A DNA stretch of 64,000 bases from Gaiellasilicea sp963806955. GTDB taxonomy: Bacteria > Actinomycetota > Thermoleophilia > Gaiellales > Gaiellaceae. A model generated the notes under the pieces. The model saw nothing but the letters and a program-made list of their open reading frames with translations, made no database searches and was not told where the DNA came from. Shown here one piece after another: positions 7,713 through 16,511 of the stretch (its first letter is position 1; every line of letters begins with the position of its first letter). The DNA is taken from NCBI GenBank assembly GCA_963806955.1, contig CAWDZG010000001.1, forward strand, positions 434,001 to 498,000, read 5' to 3'. Both the position numbers and the translations under genes were made by a program.

Positions 7713-9373
7713 GACGAGGGCACCTCGGCGACGATGGTCGTCCCCGACCCGGGCGTCGACTCGACACGCAGGCGTCCGCCGGCGAGCGACAGCCGCTCGC
7801 GCATCCCGGCGAGGCCGAGCGCGTCGTCACGCGTGGTGGCCGGATCGAAGCCCGAGCCGTCGTCCTCGATCAGCGCCACGACCGCCGCGCCCTGCCGCTG
7901 GAGCAGGATGCTGACGCGACCGGCGCCGGCGTGCTTGACGATGTTGGTCAACGACTCCTGGATCACGCGATAGAGCGTAGTCTCCGCACGGCCTTCGAGC
8001 CGAACGGGGCCGAGCCGCGCCTCGAGGTCGACGGCAATGCCGCTCTGCTCGCCGAACGTCTGCGCCAAGCGCTCGACGGCCGGCACGAGGCCGAAGTCGT
8101 CGAGCGCGGCCGGCCGCAGCTCCACGGCCAGCCGGCGGACGTCCCGCAACGTCGAGACGACGAGCTCGCGAACACCGGCAACGGCGGCGCGCGCCTCTTC
8201 CGTCTCCGCAGACTGCTCCAGCGGCTTCAGGCCGAGCAGGATCGACGTCAGTGCCTGGCCGGTCTCGTCATGCAGCTCCCGGGCGAGGCGTGCACGCTCG
8301 TGCTCCTGCGCCTCGACGACCCGGCGCACGGCGTCGCGGCTGACGCGCTCCGAGAGATCGACCGCGATCGCCGCTCGGGAGCCGAGCGACTCGGCGAGCC
8401 GCAGGTCGTCGTCGCCGAAGGCCGGCGCAGCCCCTTCCCTGTCGTGGGCGATCAGGATCCCGATCGACCGGCCCCGCACGACGAGCGGGACGTAGAGAGC
8501 GGAGTGTGCGCCGAGCCGGCGTGCCGCACTCTGGTCGACCTCAGGGTCGTCGAGCACGGAGTCGATTCGCTCGCTGCGACCACGCTCGAGCACCCGCCCT
8601 GCCTTGGAGTCACCGAGCGGGAGCTCCATCCCGACCAGCTCGTGCGCACGCTCGCCGTCCGCAGCCGCGATCCGGAGTGCATCACCGTCAGGGAGCGCGA
8701 TCAGGACGAGCCGCGCTTCCACCAGCTCGCGCAGCCGGCGTGCGACCAGCCCGAGCAGAGGCTCCAGCTCGAGCTCGGACGCGAGCGCCAGGCCGAGCTC
8801 GTTCAACGACTCGGATTGCCGCAACCAGCGGGTCGAGCTCTCGTACAGGCGGGCGTTCTCGATCGCGACCGCAGCCTGCGCGGCGAGCAGCTGAGTCAGC
8901 TCCTCGTCCTCGTCGGTGAACTCACGCCCGCCTTCCTTCTCGGTCAGGTAGAGGTTGCCGTAGGCGACCCCACGGAGGACGATCGGAACGCCGAGGAACG
9001 AGCTCATCGGCGGGTGGTGGGCCGGAAACCCGACCGAACGCGGATCGGCCGCGAGCTCAGGGAGCCGTAGCGGCTGAGCGTCGCGAATCAGAACACCCAG
9101 GATGCCGCGCCCGCGCGGAAGCTCTCCGATCGCGGCGTGCGTCTCGGCGTCGAAACCGGTCGTCAGGAACCGCTCGAGCGCCTGCCCGGTCTTGTCGATC
9201 ACGCCGAGCGCTGCGTAACGGGCTCCCGTGAGCTCAGCGGCGGACTCAACGAGCCGCTGCAACAGCGCGTCGAGCGACAGCTCCGAGCTGAGCGCGATTC
9301 CCGCCCGGATCAGGACGTGGAGCCGGTCGAGTTGGTTCGGCGGCGGCGCGTTCACGGGCGCATTGTCGCCCAT
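7709..9373 (-). CDS. GAF-GAF sensor histidine kinase (DevS/DosT-like)
   Basis: About 554 residues. Two GAF domains (roughly residues 20-170 and 190-335) are followed by a HisKA_3 dimerisation helix with the phospho-accepting His in ARELHDETGQAL, and a HATPase_c domain with N box (QESLTNIVKHA), G1 (DDGSGFD) and G2 (GLAGMRERL). This is the architecture of the DosS/DosT redox and gas sensors; GAF domain 1 could bind haem but no ligand is proven. The stop and the response regulator start overlap (ATGA). Start choice is uncertain: ATG at 9373 is used here, ATG at 9415 and GTG at 9355 are also possible, and none has a clear ribosome binding site. Confidence 0.9.
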   Translation of the reverse strand: MGDNAPVNAPPPNQLDRLHVLIRAGIALSSELSLDALLQRLVESAAELTGARYAALGVIDKTGQALERFLTTGFDAETHAAIGELPRGRGILGVLIRDAQPLRLPELAADPRSVGFPAHHPPMSSFLGVPIVLRGVAYGNLYLTEKEGGREFTDEDEELTQLLAAQAAVAIENARLYESSTRWLRQSESLNELGLALASELELEPLLGLVARRLRELVEARLVLIALPDGDALRIAAADGERAHELVGMELPLGDSKAGRVLERGRSERIDSVLDDPEVDQSAARRLGAHSALYVPLVVRGRSIGILIAHDREGAAPAFGDDDLRLAESLGSRAAIAVDLSERVSRDAVRRVVEAQEHERARLARELHDETGQALTSILLGLKPLEQSAETEEARAAVAGVRELVVSTLRDVRRLAVELRPAALDDFGLVPAVERLAQTFGEQSGIAVDLEARLGPVRLEGRAETTLYRVIQESLTNIVKHAGAGRVSILLQRQGAAVVALIEDDGSGFDPATTRDDALGLAGMRERLSLAGGRLRVESTPGSGTTIVAEVPSS

Positions 9374-9427
9374 ATGCCCAGCGACGGTGAGCCGCAGCCG
9401 GGGCGGAAGACGCATCGAGGGCGGCGT

Positions 9428-10082
9428 TCACACGGGCTCCCGGATGAGCGCGGCCGGCCGGTCGCTGATCAGGCCGTCGACGCCGAGCGCCGCAAGCTCG
9501 GACGCACGCCCGCGGTCGTTCACCGGCCAGGTGATCACGCACGGCGTGCGGCGGCGCAGCTCCGCGACCACCTGCTCGTCGAGCAAGCGCTCATGAATCG
9601 AGATCCCGTCCAGCTCGTCGAGGTCGTCCCGACGCAGGAGCGCCTGCAACTGACGTCTGGAGCCGACCGATTGGAAGCGCCGGATGTGGTCCCGGCCTGC
9701 GAACGGCTCCAGCAACCGCCTGCTGCGGGCGCTGATCGTCACGCGGACGATCGTCTGGAAGTCGCGCCAGCACGAGCTCTGCGAGCCGCCGGTTCCGGCC
9801 TTTGAGGTCGAGCATCAGGCCGGTCTCCGGGCCGACGTCGGCGAGCAGAGCGTCCAGCTCGAGTCGCGGCGCGAACGGATTCGCGAGCTGCCAGCGGTCC
9901 CACAGGATCGGCAGCGGGCCGACCGTCTTCAGGTGGCGCACCTCGAGCCGGCCGTGCCAGAGGCGAACGTCCGCCTCGACCAGCTCGACTCCGAGCTGCT
10001 CCGCCTCGCGCAGGAGCGCGAGGTCGTTGCCGGCCCGGTGCGCGACGACGAAGGGCGTCCCGGCCACGCTAGCCGCGCACAC
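9428..10082 (-). CDS. Glycerophosphodiester phosphodiesterase-like (apparent frameshift)
   Basis: The first part (10082 to about 9757) shows the GDPD N-terminus: VVAHRAGND with the catalytic His-Arg, then E and D in VELVEADVRLWHG and LDLKG. The second part, in a different frame (about 9755-9428), carries the GDPD C-terminus with TISARSRRLLEPF, ITWPVND and LGVDGLISDRP. One surplus base near 9755 would restore a single frame of about 218 codons reading DIVRVTISAR through the junction. The enzyme family hydrolyses glycerophosphodiesters to glycerol-3-phosphate. At 218 residues it is short. It overlaps the end of the PAP2 gene by 14 bases. Either an assembly error or a recent pseudogene. Confidence 0.7.
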
Positions 10083-10896
10083 GATCGAGCGGACGGCGTC
10101 CGGCTGCCCAGAGCGCGAAGAGCACGATCACCATGCCGCCGAGCAGGTCGAGCACGTAGTGGTTGGCGGTGACGACGACCGCCAACCCCATCGCCGCCGG
10201 GCCGAGAACTGCGAGGGCGCGCAGCAGCCGCATGCGCGTCGCCTTCCAGACGACGATGCCGAGCAGCAGATTCCAGCCGAAGTGGAGGCTCGGGAAGGCG
10301 GCGTACTGGTTCGTCAGGCCGGGCGGCTGCAGGGCGCGGTAGGCGTTCGACTCCTGCGTGACCGTGTCCACGAGTGCCGCGTCGACGAGCCGGGGCGGGG
10401 CGACCGGCATCAGCGCGAAGAAGAGGAAGCCGATCGCGCCCGAGAGGAAGATCGCGTTCCGAAGCGTGAAGTAGCGCTCCGGCCGCAGTCGGTAGAGCAG
10501 GACCGCGACGGTGATGATCACGGGCCAGTGCCCCCAGATGTAGATCCAGTTGAAGAACGTCACGAGCGCGCCGTGGTCGAGCAGCACGTCCTGCAGCGGC
10601 TCCTCCCAGGCGAGGCCCAGGCGCTCCTCGACGCTCGCGATCTCCTCGGCGTTCGCGGTCGCATCGTCCGCGGCACCGACCGTGAGGTTGCGGACGCCGA
10701 AGTACGCCAGCGCCGCGACGATCACGAGGGCGATCTCGCCGATGAACGGTCGGGGCAGCCACCTGCGTCGCAGGGCCGGCTCGACCTCCCGGGCCGCCGA
10801 ACGTGCCGTGGTCGATGCCGCGCGGCGGGGCAGTCGACCCCGAACTGCGTCATCCGACACGGGAGCGCAGCGGCGGCGAAGGTCGTGCATGCGCAC
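10069..10896 (-). CDS. PAP2-superfamily membrane phosphatase/transferase
   Basis: A 275-residue integral membrane protein with an Arg-rich cytosolic N-terminus (residues 1-48) and six or so membrane helices. The PAP2 catalytic motifs are visible as FPSLHFGWNLL (motif 2 His) and TANHYVLDLLGG (motif 3 His/Asp), the arrangement of the inositolphosphotransferase-like PAP2 subfamily common in Actinobacteria. It probably acts on a lipid phosphate in the membrane; the substrate cannot be told. The ATG at 10896 is followed by another ATG two codons on. The preceding base sequence has no obvious Shine-Dalgarno. Its neighbours are the GDPD-like gene, which it overlaps, and tRNA-Pro on the other strand. 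Confidence 0.82.
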   Translation of the reverse strand: MRMHDLRRRCAPVSDDAVRGRLPRRAASTTARSAAREVEPALRRRWLPRPFIGEIALVIVAALAYFGVRNLTVGAADDATANAEEIASVEERLGLAWEEPLQDVLLDHGALVTFFNWIYIWGHWPVIITVAVLLYRLRPERYFTLRNAIFLSGAIGFLFFALMPVAPPRLVDAALVDTVTQESNAYRALQPPGLTNQYAAFPSLHFGWNLLLGIVVWKATRMRLLRALAVLGPAAMGLAVVVTANHYVLDLLGGMVIVLFALWAAGRRPLDRVRG

Positions 10897-11036
10897 TTGC
10901 CGTACCTCCGATCCGAAGTCACATGATCGCAGAACACGCTGTCGTTCCCCGAGCCGAGCGTCAGCGGCGCTCCCGATTGCTCCGCCACGAGCAGGGCTGA
11001 GCCGCCCGCGGAGGGCTGCTACCGTGCGCAGCGTCG

Positions 11037-11111
11037 CGGGGCGTGGCGCAGCCTGGTTAGCGCGCTAGTCTGGGGGACTAGAGGTCCCGAGTTCGAATCT
11101 CGGCGCCCCGA
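11037..11111 (+). tRNA. tRNA-Pro (anticodon GGG)
   Basis: A 75-base cloverleaf can be drawn by hand. The acceptor stem CGGGGCG/CGCCCCG is a perfect 7 bp with discriminator A, as expected for bacterial proline tRNA (C1-G72, A73). The D stem is GCGC/GCGC with loop AGCCTGGTTA, the anticodon stem CTAGT/ACTAG with loop CTGGGGG (anticodon GGG), the variable loop AGGTC and the T arm CCGAG-TTCGAAT-CTCGG. The 3' CCA is not encoded. A strong hairpin terminator follows. Confidence 0.97.
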
Positions 11112-11120
11112 TCGTCCGAA

Positions 11121-11144
11121 AGCCCCGCACACGCGGGGCTTTTG
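11121..11144 (+). terminator. Intrinsic terminator of tRNA-Pro
   Basis: An 8-bp perfect GC-rich stem AGCCCCGC/GCGGGGCT with an ACAC loop, followed by a short T run, begins 9 bases after the tRNA end. Confidence 0.88.
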
Positions 11145-11356
11145 CGTTCCCGGAGCGGCTCCGCCCGCCCTGGCCGCAATCCTGGCCGATTGTTGGTGTC
11201 ATGACAGCGCCTGGAACGTGAGAGGGTTCGCTCTCGGGGCGGGCACCAGCGGGCCGCCGACCTGGCGCTCGCCCCTTCTCCCGATCGAGTGATTTCGACC
11301 GATTTCGGTAGATAGAAGTAGAAATCGTCGAACCGCCGGAGTAGGATCGGCCGGCG

Positions 11357-12345
11357 TTGCGGGGTCTGCGGCTCTCCTTCCTCCTCTGTGTGGCCGTGCT
11401 GGCCACGAGCGGCGCCGCGCGCGCCGCCGGAGACACCGGCAACGAGGCTGCTGTGTACCGGGTCGGGATCTTCTACTACCCGTGGTTCGCGACCCCGCAG
11501 AGCGACGGGGACTACACGCACTGGCAGCAGAATGGGATCGCGCCGCCCGCCCAGGTCGCCTCGGGCTTCTACCCGGCACGCGGGCCGTACTCCTCGGCGG
11601 ACGAGCTCGTCGTCGAGGCGCAGATGCGCGAGATCGCAGCGGCCGGCGTCGGCACGGTGATCGCCTCCTGGTGGGGGCGCGGCTCGCGCGAGGATCGGAG
11701 GCTGCCGCTGCTGCTGGCCGCGGCCTCCGACCACGGGCTCGACGTCGCCGCCCATCTGGAGCCGTACGCGGGACGCACGGTCGCGACCACAGAGGCCGAC
11801 ATCGCCTACCTGCGGCAACTCGGGATCTCGTCCTTCTACATCTGGGCGTCGACCGCGCTGCCCGACCACGAGTGGGCCGAGCTGAATCTGAGGCTGGAGG
11901 GCGTCCGTACCTTCGCCAACACCAACCTCGCAGGGCGCGCGGCGGCGGGCGGCTTCGACGGGCTCTACACCTACGACGTCCTCCTCTTCGACGGGTCGCT
12001 CTTCCCGCGGCTCTGCCGGCAGGCCCGCAGGCTCGGCCTCCTCTGCGCACCGTCCGTGGGGCCTGGCTACGACGCCCGGCGCGCGACACCCGACCGGCGC
12101 GTCAAGCCGCGCCGCCGCGGCGCGACGTACGACCGGATGTGGCAGGGCGCGCTCAGGGCGCGAGCCGACCTCGTCACGATCACGAGCTACAACGAGTGGC
12201 ACGAGGGGACGCAGATCGAGCCTGCCCGTCGTCCCGCAGCGGCGGCTACGAGAGCTACGAGGGGGCGTGGGGGACGCGCGGGCAGGCGTCCGAGACCGCG
12301 TACCTGAGCCGGACCGCGTACTGGGTCAGGCGCTTCGGCGGCTGA
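11357..12345 (+). CDS. Secreted GH99-like (endo-mannosidase-type) protein (apparent frameshift)
   Basis: The protein begins with a signal peptide (MRGLRLSFLLCVAVLA, cleavage likely after ARA near residue 23) and continues with features of glycoside hydrolase family 99-like proteins: IFYYPWFATP, an SWWGRG loop, DVAAHLEPYAGR, and TSYNEWHEGTQIEPA near the C-terminus. The latter Asn-Glu-Trp-His-Glu motif is typical of the family. The frame is lost just after EPA (about 12228); the conserved end (GGYESYEGAWG, AYLSRTAYWVRR) continues in another frame to 12345, so one base seems to be missing. The start is TTG at 11357 with TAGGAT 9 bases upstream and no good ribosome binding site. It ends overlapping the convergent amidohydrolase gene by 20 bases. 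Confidence 0.75.
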
Positions 12346-13348
12346 CGAGGACGGCCGCGGAACAGCTCGCCACGAGCGCGTCGAGCACGTGCTCTTCCGG
12401 GACACCTCGCAGCGAGTCGTGCGCCAGGTCGAGCTCGAGCTCCGGCCACCGCTCGAGCCCGAGCGCCCGCCCGCCCTCGTCGGCGCCGAAGCAGAGCAGC
12501 CGCTCGGTCGAGAAGACGCCGCGCTTGCCGGTCTGGCGCCGCGCGATCCCCTCCAGCTCGCGCAGCTCCTCGAGCGGGTCGATCCGGACGTTCGAGTCGG
12601 ACCCGATGCAGAGCGGGATGCCGCGGTGCTCGACCCGGGCGGCCGGGAGGAAGCCGTCCGCCAGGTCGGCCTCTGTCGTGAGGCACGCGCAGACCGTCGT
12701 GCCGCTCTCCGCCAGCAGGTCGAGCTCGCCGCCGTTGGCGTGGGTGGCGTGCACGACGGTCACGTGCGGGCCGAGACAACCCGTGCGGTCGAGCAGCTCG
12801 ATCGGGCGGCGCCCGTGCTCGGCGAGGCACTCCTCGATCTCGCGCGGCTGCTCGCACGCGTGGACGTGCAGCGGCAACCCCTCGGCGGCGGCGTAGCGAC
12901 CGAGCTCCTCGAGCCAGTCGCGCGGGCACGCGCGCACGGAGTGGGGGGCCAGGCCGACGCGAACCCCGGCCGCCCGGAGCGACTCGAGCTGGTTCAGGTA
13001 CTCGGCCGGCGAGCCCTGGCGCATCCGGGGCAGCCCGCCACGGGCGTAGGCGGCGAGCAGCAGCACGAGCTCGACACCGGCCTCGGCCGCGGCCTCCACC
13101 GCTGCCCTGGCCTCGTCGAGCCCGAGATAGTGGAACTCGCCGACCGCGGTGTAACCCGCGTTCCTCATCTCGGCATACGCGGGGACGTACAGCTCGCGAA
13201 CGGTCGCCGGAGTCTGCCGGTCCGCCTCCTCGAGCATCAGCTCCCGCCAGGCCCAGAAGTCGCCGCCGCCTGCGCGCCCGCGCAGGGCGCGCTGGAACGT
13301 GTGACTGTGCGCGTTGACGAATCCGGGCAACGTGACTGTCTCCGGCAC
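12326..13348 (-). CDS. Formimidoylglutamate deiminase-like amidohydrolase (HutF family)
   Basis: A 340-residue metal-dependent amidohydrolase. Zn ligands are in NAHSHTF (N-terminal HxH), HVHACEQ, VVHATH and GSDSNVRIDP (the catalytic Asp). The pattern after the HxH (FQRALRGR, then FWAWRELM) is that of HutF, which hydrolyses N-formimidoyl-L-glutamate in histidine breakdown. Oddly, usual HutF proteins are about 450 residues; here the N-terminal beta-sandwich strands that normally precede LPGFVNAHSH are missing because the only good start is GTG at 13348, 19 bases from the divergent pgsA-like gene. The C-terminus is also short. No other hut genes are nearby, so the substrate may differ. Confidence 0.75.
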   Translation of the reverse strand: MPETVTLPGFVNAHSHTFQRALRGRAGGGDFWAWRELMLEEADRQTPATVRELYVPAYAEMRNAGYTAVGEFHYLGLDEARAAVEAAAEAGVELVLLLAAYARGGLPRMRQGSPAEYLNQLESLRAAGVRVGLAPHSVRACPRDWLEELGRYAAAEGLPLHVHACEQPREIEECLAEHGRRPIELLDRTGCLGPHVTVVHATHANGGELDLLAESGTTVCACLTTEADLADGFLPAARVEHRGIPLCIGSDSNVRIDPLEELRELEGIARRQTGKRGVFSTERLLCFGADEGGRALGLERWPELELDLAHDSLRGVPEEHVLDALVASCSAAVLVSRRSA

Positions 13349-13367
13349 GCCGTCAACACTATCCTTG

Positions 13368-13925
13368 GTGGCCGTGGCCTCCCGCGTCGTCCCGGTACAG
13401 CTCGCGCAGCTTCCGAATGCGCTGACGGTGCTGCGGCTCGGGCTGATCCCGCTCTTCGTCGTCGTCTTCCTGCGAGCGGGCGACGGCTCGAGCTGGGCGG
13501 CGGGCTGGATCTTCCTCGTCGCCGGTGTCACCGACCAGCTCGACGGCTACCTCGCCCGGCGCTGGCGGGTCGAGTCGCGCTTCGGCAAGCTCGCCGACCC
13601 GCTCGCCGACCGGCTGATGCTCGACGCGGCCGCGATCCTGCTCTGGCTCGACGACAAGCTGCCCTGGTACGCGGCCCTGATCGTCGTCCTGCGTGACGTT
13701 CTCCTGATCGGGGGATACCGGCTGCTGATGCCCCGCGGCTACGAGCTCAACGTCACCACGCTCGGCAAGGCGGCCACCTGGCTGCTCTACCTCTCGCTCG
13801 GAATCCTGCTCGTCGTCGGGCAGAGCACCCAGTGGCCGCTCTGGCTCTTCTGGGTCGCGCTGGCGCTCGCGCTCGCCGCCGCCGCGCAGTACGTCGTGGG
13901 CGCCCGGCGAGAGGTGACATCGTGA
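13368..13925 (+). CDS. CDP-alcohol phosphatidyltransferase (PgsA-like)
   Basis: A 185-residue membrane enzyme that transfers the phosphatidyl group from CDP-diacylglycerol to an alcohol, most likely glycerol-3-phosphate. The signature D-x2-D-G-x2-A-R-x8-G-x3-D-x3-D is complete at about residues 56-81 (TDQLDGYLARR ... FGKLADPLADR). Several membrane helices follow. The start is GTG at 13368 or GTG at 13374. Its stop overlaps the GTG of the next gene (GTGA), so the two are co-translated. It could be phosphatidylglycerolphosphate synthase or cardiolipin synthase; length and the NALTVLRLGLIP start favour PgsA-like. Confidence 0.88.
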   Translation: MAVASRVVPVQLAQLPNALTVLRLGLIPLFVVVFLRAGDGSSWAAGWIFLVAGVTDQLDGYLARRWRVESRFGKLADPLADRLMLDAAAILLWLDDKLPWYAALIVVLRDVLLIGGYRLLMPRGYELNVTTLGKAATWLLYLSLGILLVVGQSTQWPLWLFWVALALALAAAAQYVVGARREVTS

Positions 13926-16447
13926 AAGCCGTCGTGATGGCGGGTGGGGAGGGGACCCGCCTGCGACCGCTGACCTCGAACCAGCCGAAGCCGATGGTGC
14001 CGATCATCGGCAAGCCGTGCATGGAGCACATCCTCGAGCTGCTGCGCGGGCACGGCTTCGAGGACGTCGTCATCACGCTCGCGTTCATGCCGCAGGCGAT
14101 CCGGAGCTACTTCGGCGACGGCGACTCGCTCGGGCTGAACATCGAGTACTCGATCGAGGAGCTGCCGCTCGGGACGGCAGGCTCGGTGCGGCTGGCGAGC
14201 GACCGGCTCGACGAGACGTTCGTGGTCATCTCCGGCGACGCGCTCTGCGACGTCGACATCGGCGAGCTCGTCGAGCGCCACAAGGAGACCAAGGCGGCGG
14301 TCACGATCGGGCTCAAGTCGGTCGACAACCCACTCGAGTTCGGGATCGTCGTCACCGACGACGACGGCAAGGTCGAGCGCTTCCTCGAGAAGCCCTCCTG
14401 GGGCCAGGTCTTCTCGGACACGATCAACACCGGCATCTACGTGCTCGAGCCGGAGGTGCTGGCGCACATCCCCGCCGAGGGCCCGTACGACTTCTCGAAG
14501 CAGCTCTTCCCGCTCCTGCTCGAGATGGGCAGGCCGATCTACGGCCACGTGATGGAGGGCTACTGGCAGGACATCGGCAACCTCGACCAGTACCGGCAGG
14601 CGAACTTCGACGCGCTGGACGAGAAGGTGCGGCTGAACGTCGACGGCCTCCGCCTGCGCGGCAACGTCTGGATCGGCGAGGGCACCGACATCCACAACGT
14701 GGAGGAGATCGAGGGGCCGGCGTTCGTCGGCAACAACTGCCAGATCGCACGGGACGCCTCGATCGGCCCGTACACGATCCTCTCCCAGGGCGTGACGCTG
14801 CGCGAGCGCGCGCGCACGACCCGGACGGTGATCGACTCGGCCACGTACGTCGGCCGCAGCGCCCTGCTCGAGGGTGCGATCGTCGGCCGCTCCTGCGACA
14901 TCCGCGACCACGTCCGGATCCAGGAGGGCGCTGCGATCGGCGACGAGGTCACGATCGGCTCGGAGTCGAACATCGCGCCGCACGTCCGGATCTATCCCTA
15001 CAAGGAGGTCGAGACCGGCTCGCAGGTCTTCGAGAACCTGATCTGGGAGACGCGCGCGTCGTCGCGGCTGTTCGGCAAGGACGGGGTCACCGGTCTCGTC
15101 AACGTCGACCTGACGCCCGAGACCGCGGCGCGCCTCGCGACCGCGCTCGGCACGGCGCTGAAGCGCGGCGCCCGGGTCGTGGCGAGCCGCGACTCCGCGC
15201 CCGGCTGCAGGATGATCAAGCGCTCGATCATCTCGGGCCTGAACGCCTCGGGCGTGGACGTCGCCGACCTGCGCGTCTCGCCGCCCGCCGTCAGCCGCCA
15301 CGTCCTCAAGACCCAGGGCTTCGCCGCGGCCGTGCACGTGGGCTCTAGCCACCTCGACCCGGAGGCGGTCTTCATCCGCTTCTACGAGCCCCCCGGCATC
15401 CTCCTCACGGCCGGCCTCCAGAAGGAGATCGAGAAGAACTTCACCAGACAGGAGCTGCGGCGGGTCGCCGCCGGCGGCGTCGGCTCGGTCTCGTACCCGG
15501 CCCGCGTGCGCGAGAGCTACGCCCACGACCTGCTCGACTCGCTCGACGCCGACGCGATCCGGAAGAAGCGCTTCCGCATCGTCGTCGACTACGGCTACTC
15601 GGCAGCGTCCTTCGTCCTGCCGCTGATCGCCGGCCCGCTCGGCGTCGAGGCGATCTCCTCGCACGGCTTCTTCCAGGACGAGCCGGGCGAGCGGCAGACG
15701 CTGGCGCAGGCGATCGGGCACACGAAGCGGCTCGTCACGGCCGTCGGCGCGAACCTCGGCGCCGTCTTCGACCAGTCCGGCGAGCGCCTGTTCCTGATCG
15801 ACGAGACCGGGCGGGAGGTGCCCGTCGACCAGGCGCTGCTCCTCTTCGTCAAGCTGCTCGCGGAGCGCGGGACCCGCGGGCGGGCCGCGTTCCCCATCAC
15901 GGTGACGAGCAAGGTCGACGAGCTGGCAGGCGACGTGCTCGAGATCGTGCGCACCCCGAACTCGCTCACCGAGCTGACGAGCGCCGCGGCAGGGGAGGGG
16001 ATGGTCTTCGCCGGCGCCGTCGGCGGCGGCTACGTCTTCCCGCAGTTCCTGCCCGCCTACGACGCCGTCGCCAGCCTGACGATGCTGCTCGAGCTGCTCG
16101 CCGGGGCCGCTGGACCGCTCTCCGAGCTCGTCGCGGCCCTGCCGGAGCCGACGCTCGTGCACCGACGGCTGGCCTGCCCGTGGGCGAAGAAGGGACTCGT
16201 CATGCGGGTGCTGAACGAGCGGCTCGCCGGACGCGACGTCGATCTGACCGACGGGATCAAGCTGCTGGACGAACGCGGCTGGGCTCAGGTGCTGCCCGAC
16301 CCGGACGAGCCGCTCGTGCATCTCTACGCCGAGGGCGACACCCGGGAGAGCTCCGACGAGCTCGAGGCGGAGGTGCGCTCGCTCGTGGAGGAGATCATGC
16401 AGGGAGATGCTGCTCCAGCACGAACCTCTGTGGAAGCCTCAAGCTGA
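13922..16447 (+). CDS. Sugar-1-phosphate nucleotidyltransferase fused to phosphohexomutase-like domain
   Basis: An 841-residue fusion. Residues 1-235 form a nucleotidyltransferase (GGEGTRLRPLT pyrophosphorylase motif, FVVISGDALCDVD metal site, FLEKPSWGQVFSD). Residues 245-370 form a left-handed beta-helix of hexapeptide repeats. Residues 375-830 resemble phosphomannomutase/phosphoglucomutase. The mutase active-site serine loop, normally TASHNP, reads GSSHLDPE near residue 475, the metal-binding DGDADR loop is not evident (VFDQSGERLFL stands in its place), so the mutase activity may be lost or altered. The family is annotated as mannose-1-phosphate guanylyltransferase/phosphomannomutase in many Actinobacteria and Cyanobacteria. 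It probably supplies GDP-mannose or a related sugar nucleotide for envelope glycans. GTG start overlaps the pgsA-like stop. Confidence 0.88.
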   Translation: MKAVVMAGGEGTRLRPLTSNQPKPMVPIIGKPCMEHILELLRGHGFEDVVITLAFMPQAIRSYFGDGDSLGLNIEYSIEELPLGTAGSVRLASDRLDETFVVISGDALCDVDIGELVERHKETKAAVTIGLKSVDNPLEFGIVVTDDDGKVERFLEKPSWGQVFSDTINTGIYVLEPEVLAHIPAEGPYDFSKQLFPLLLEMGRPIYGHVMEGYWQDIGNLDQYRQANFDALDEKVRLNVDGLRLRGNVWIGEGTDIHNVEEIEGPAFVGNNCQIARDASIGPYTILSQGVTLRERARTTRTVIDSATYVGRSALLEGAIVGRSCDIRDHVRIQEGAAIGDEVTIGSESNIAPHVRIYPYKEVETGSQVFENLIWETRASSRLFGKDGVTGLVNVDLTPETAARLATALGTALKRGARVVASRDSAPGCRMIKRSIISGLNASGVDVADLRVSPPAVSRHVLKTQGFAAAVHVGSSHLDPEAVFIRFYEPPGILLTAGLQKEIEKNFTRQELRRVAAGGVGSVSYPARVRESYAHDLLDSLDADAIRKKRFRIVVDYGYSAASFVLPLIAGPLGVEAISSHGFFQDEPGERQTLAQAIGHTKRLVTAVGANLGAVFDQSGERLFLIDETGREVPVDQALLLFVKLLAERGTRGRAAFPITVTSKVDELAGDVLEIVRTPNSLTELTSAAAGEGMVFAGAVGGGYVFPQFLPAYDAVASLTMLLELLAGAAGPLSELVAALPEPTLVHRRLACPWAKKGLVMRVLNERLAGRDVDLTDGIKLLDERGWAQVLPDPDEPLVHLYAEGDTRESSDELEAEVRSLVEEIMQGDAAPARTSVEASS

Positions 16448-16511
16448 GGTTGACCCCTCGCTGGGGCTGCTGCTTTACTGACCGCAGGCACTCCCTCGAC
16501 GGAAAGGCGTC

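Noticed and set aside
11300..11327. Inverted repeat CGATTTC ... GAAATCG as an operator for the GH99-like gene
   Set aside because: Only 7-bp arms with a 14-base spacer; not distinguishable from chance without other copies.
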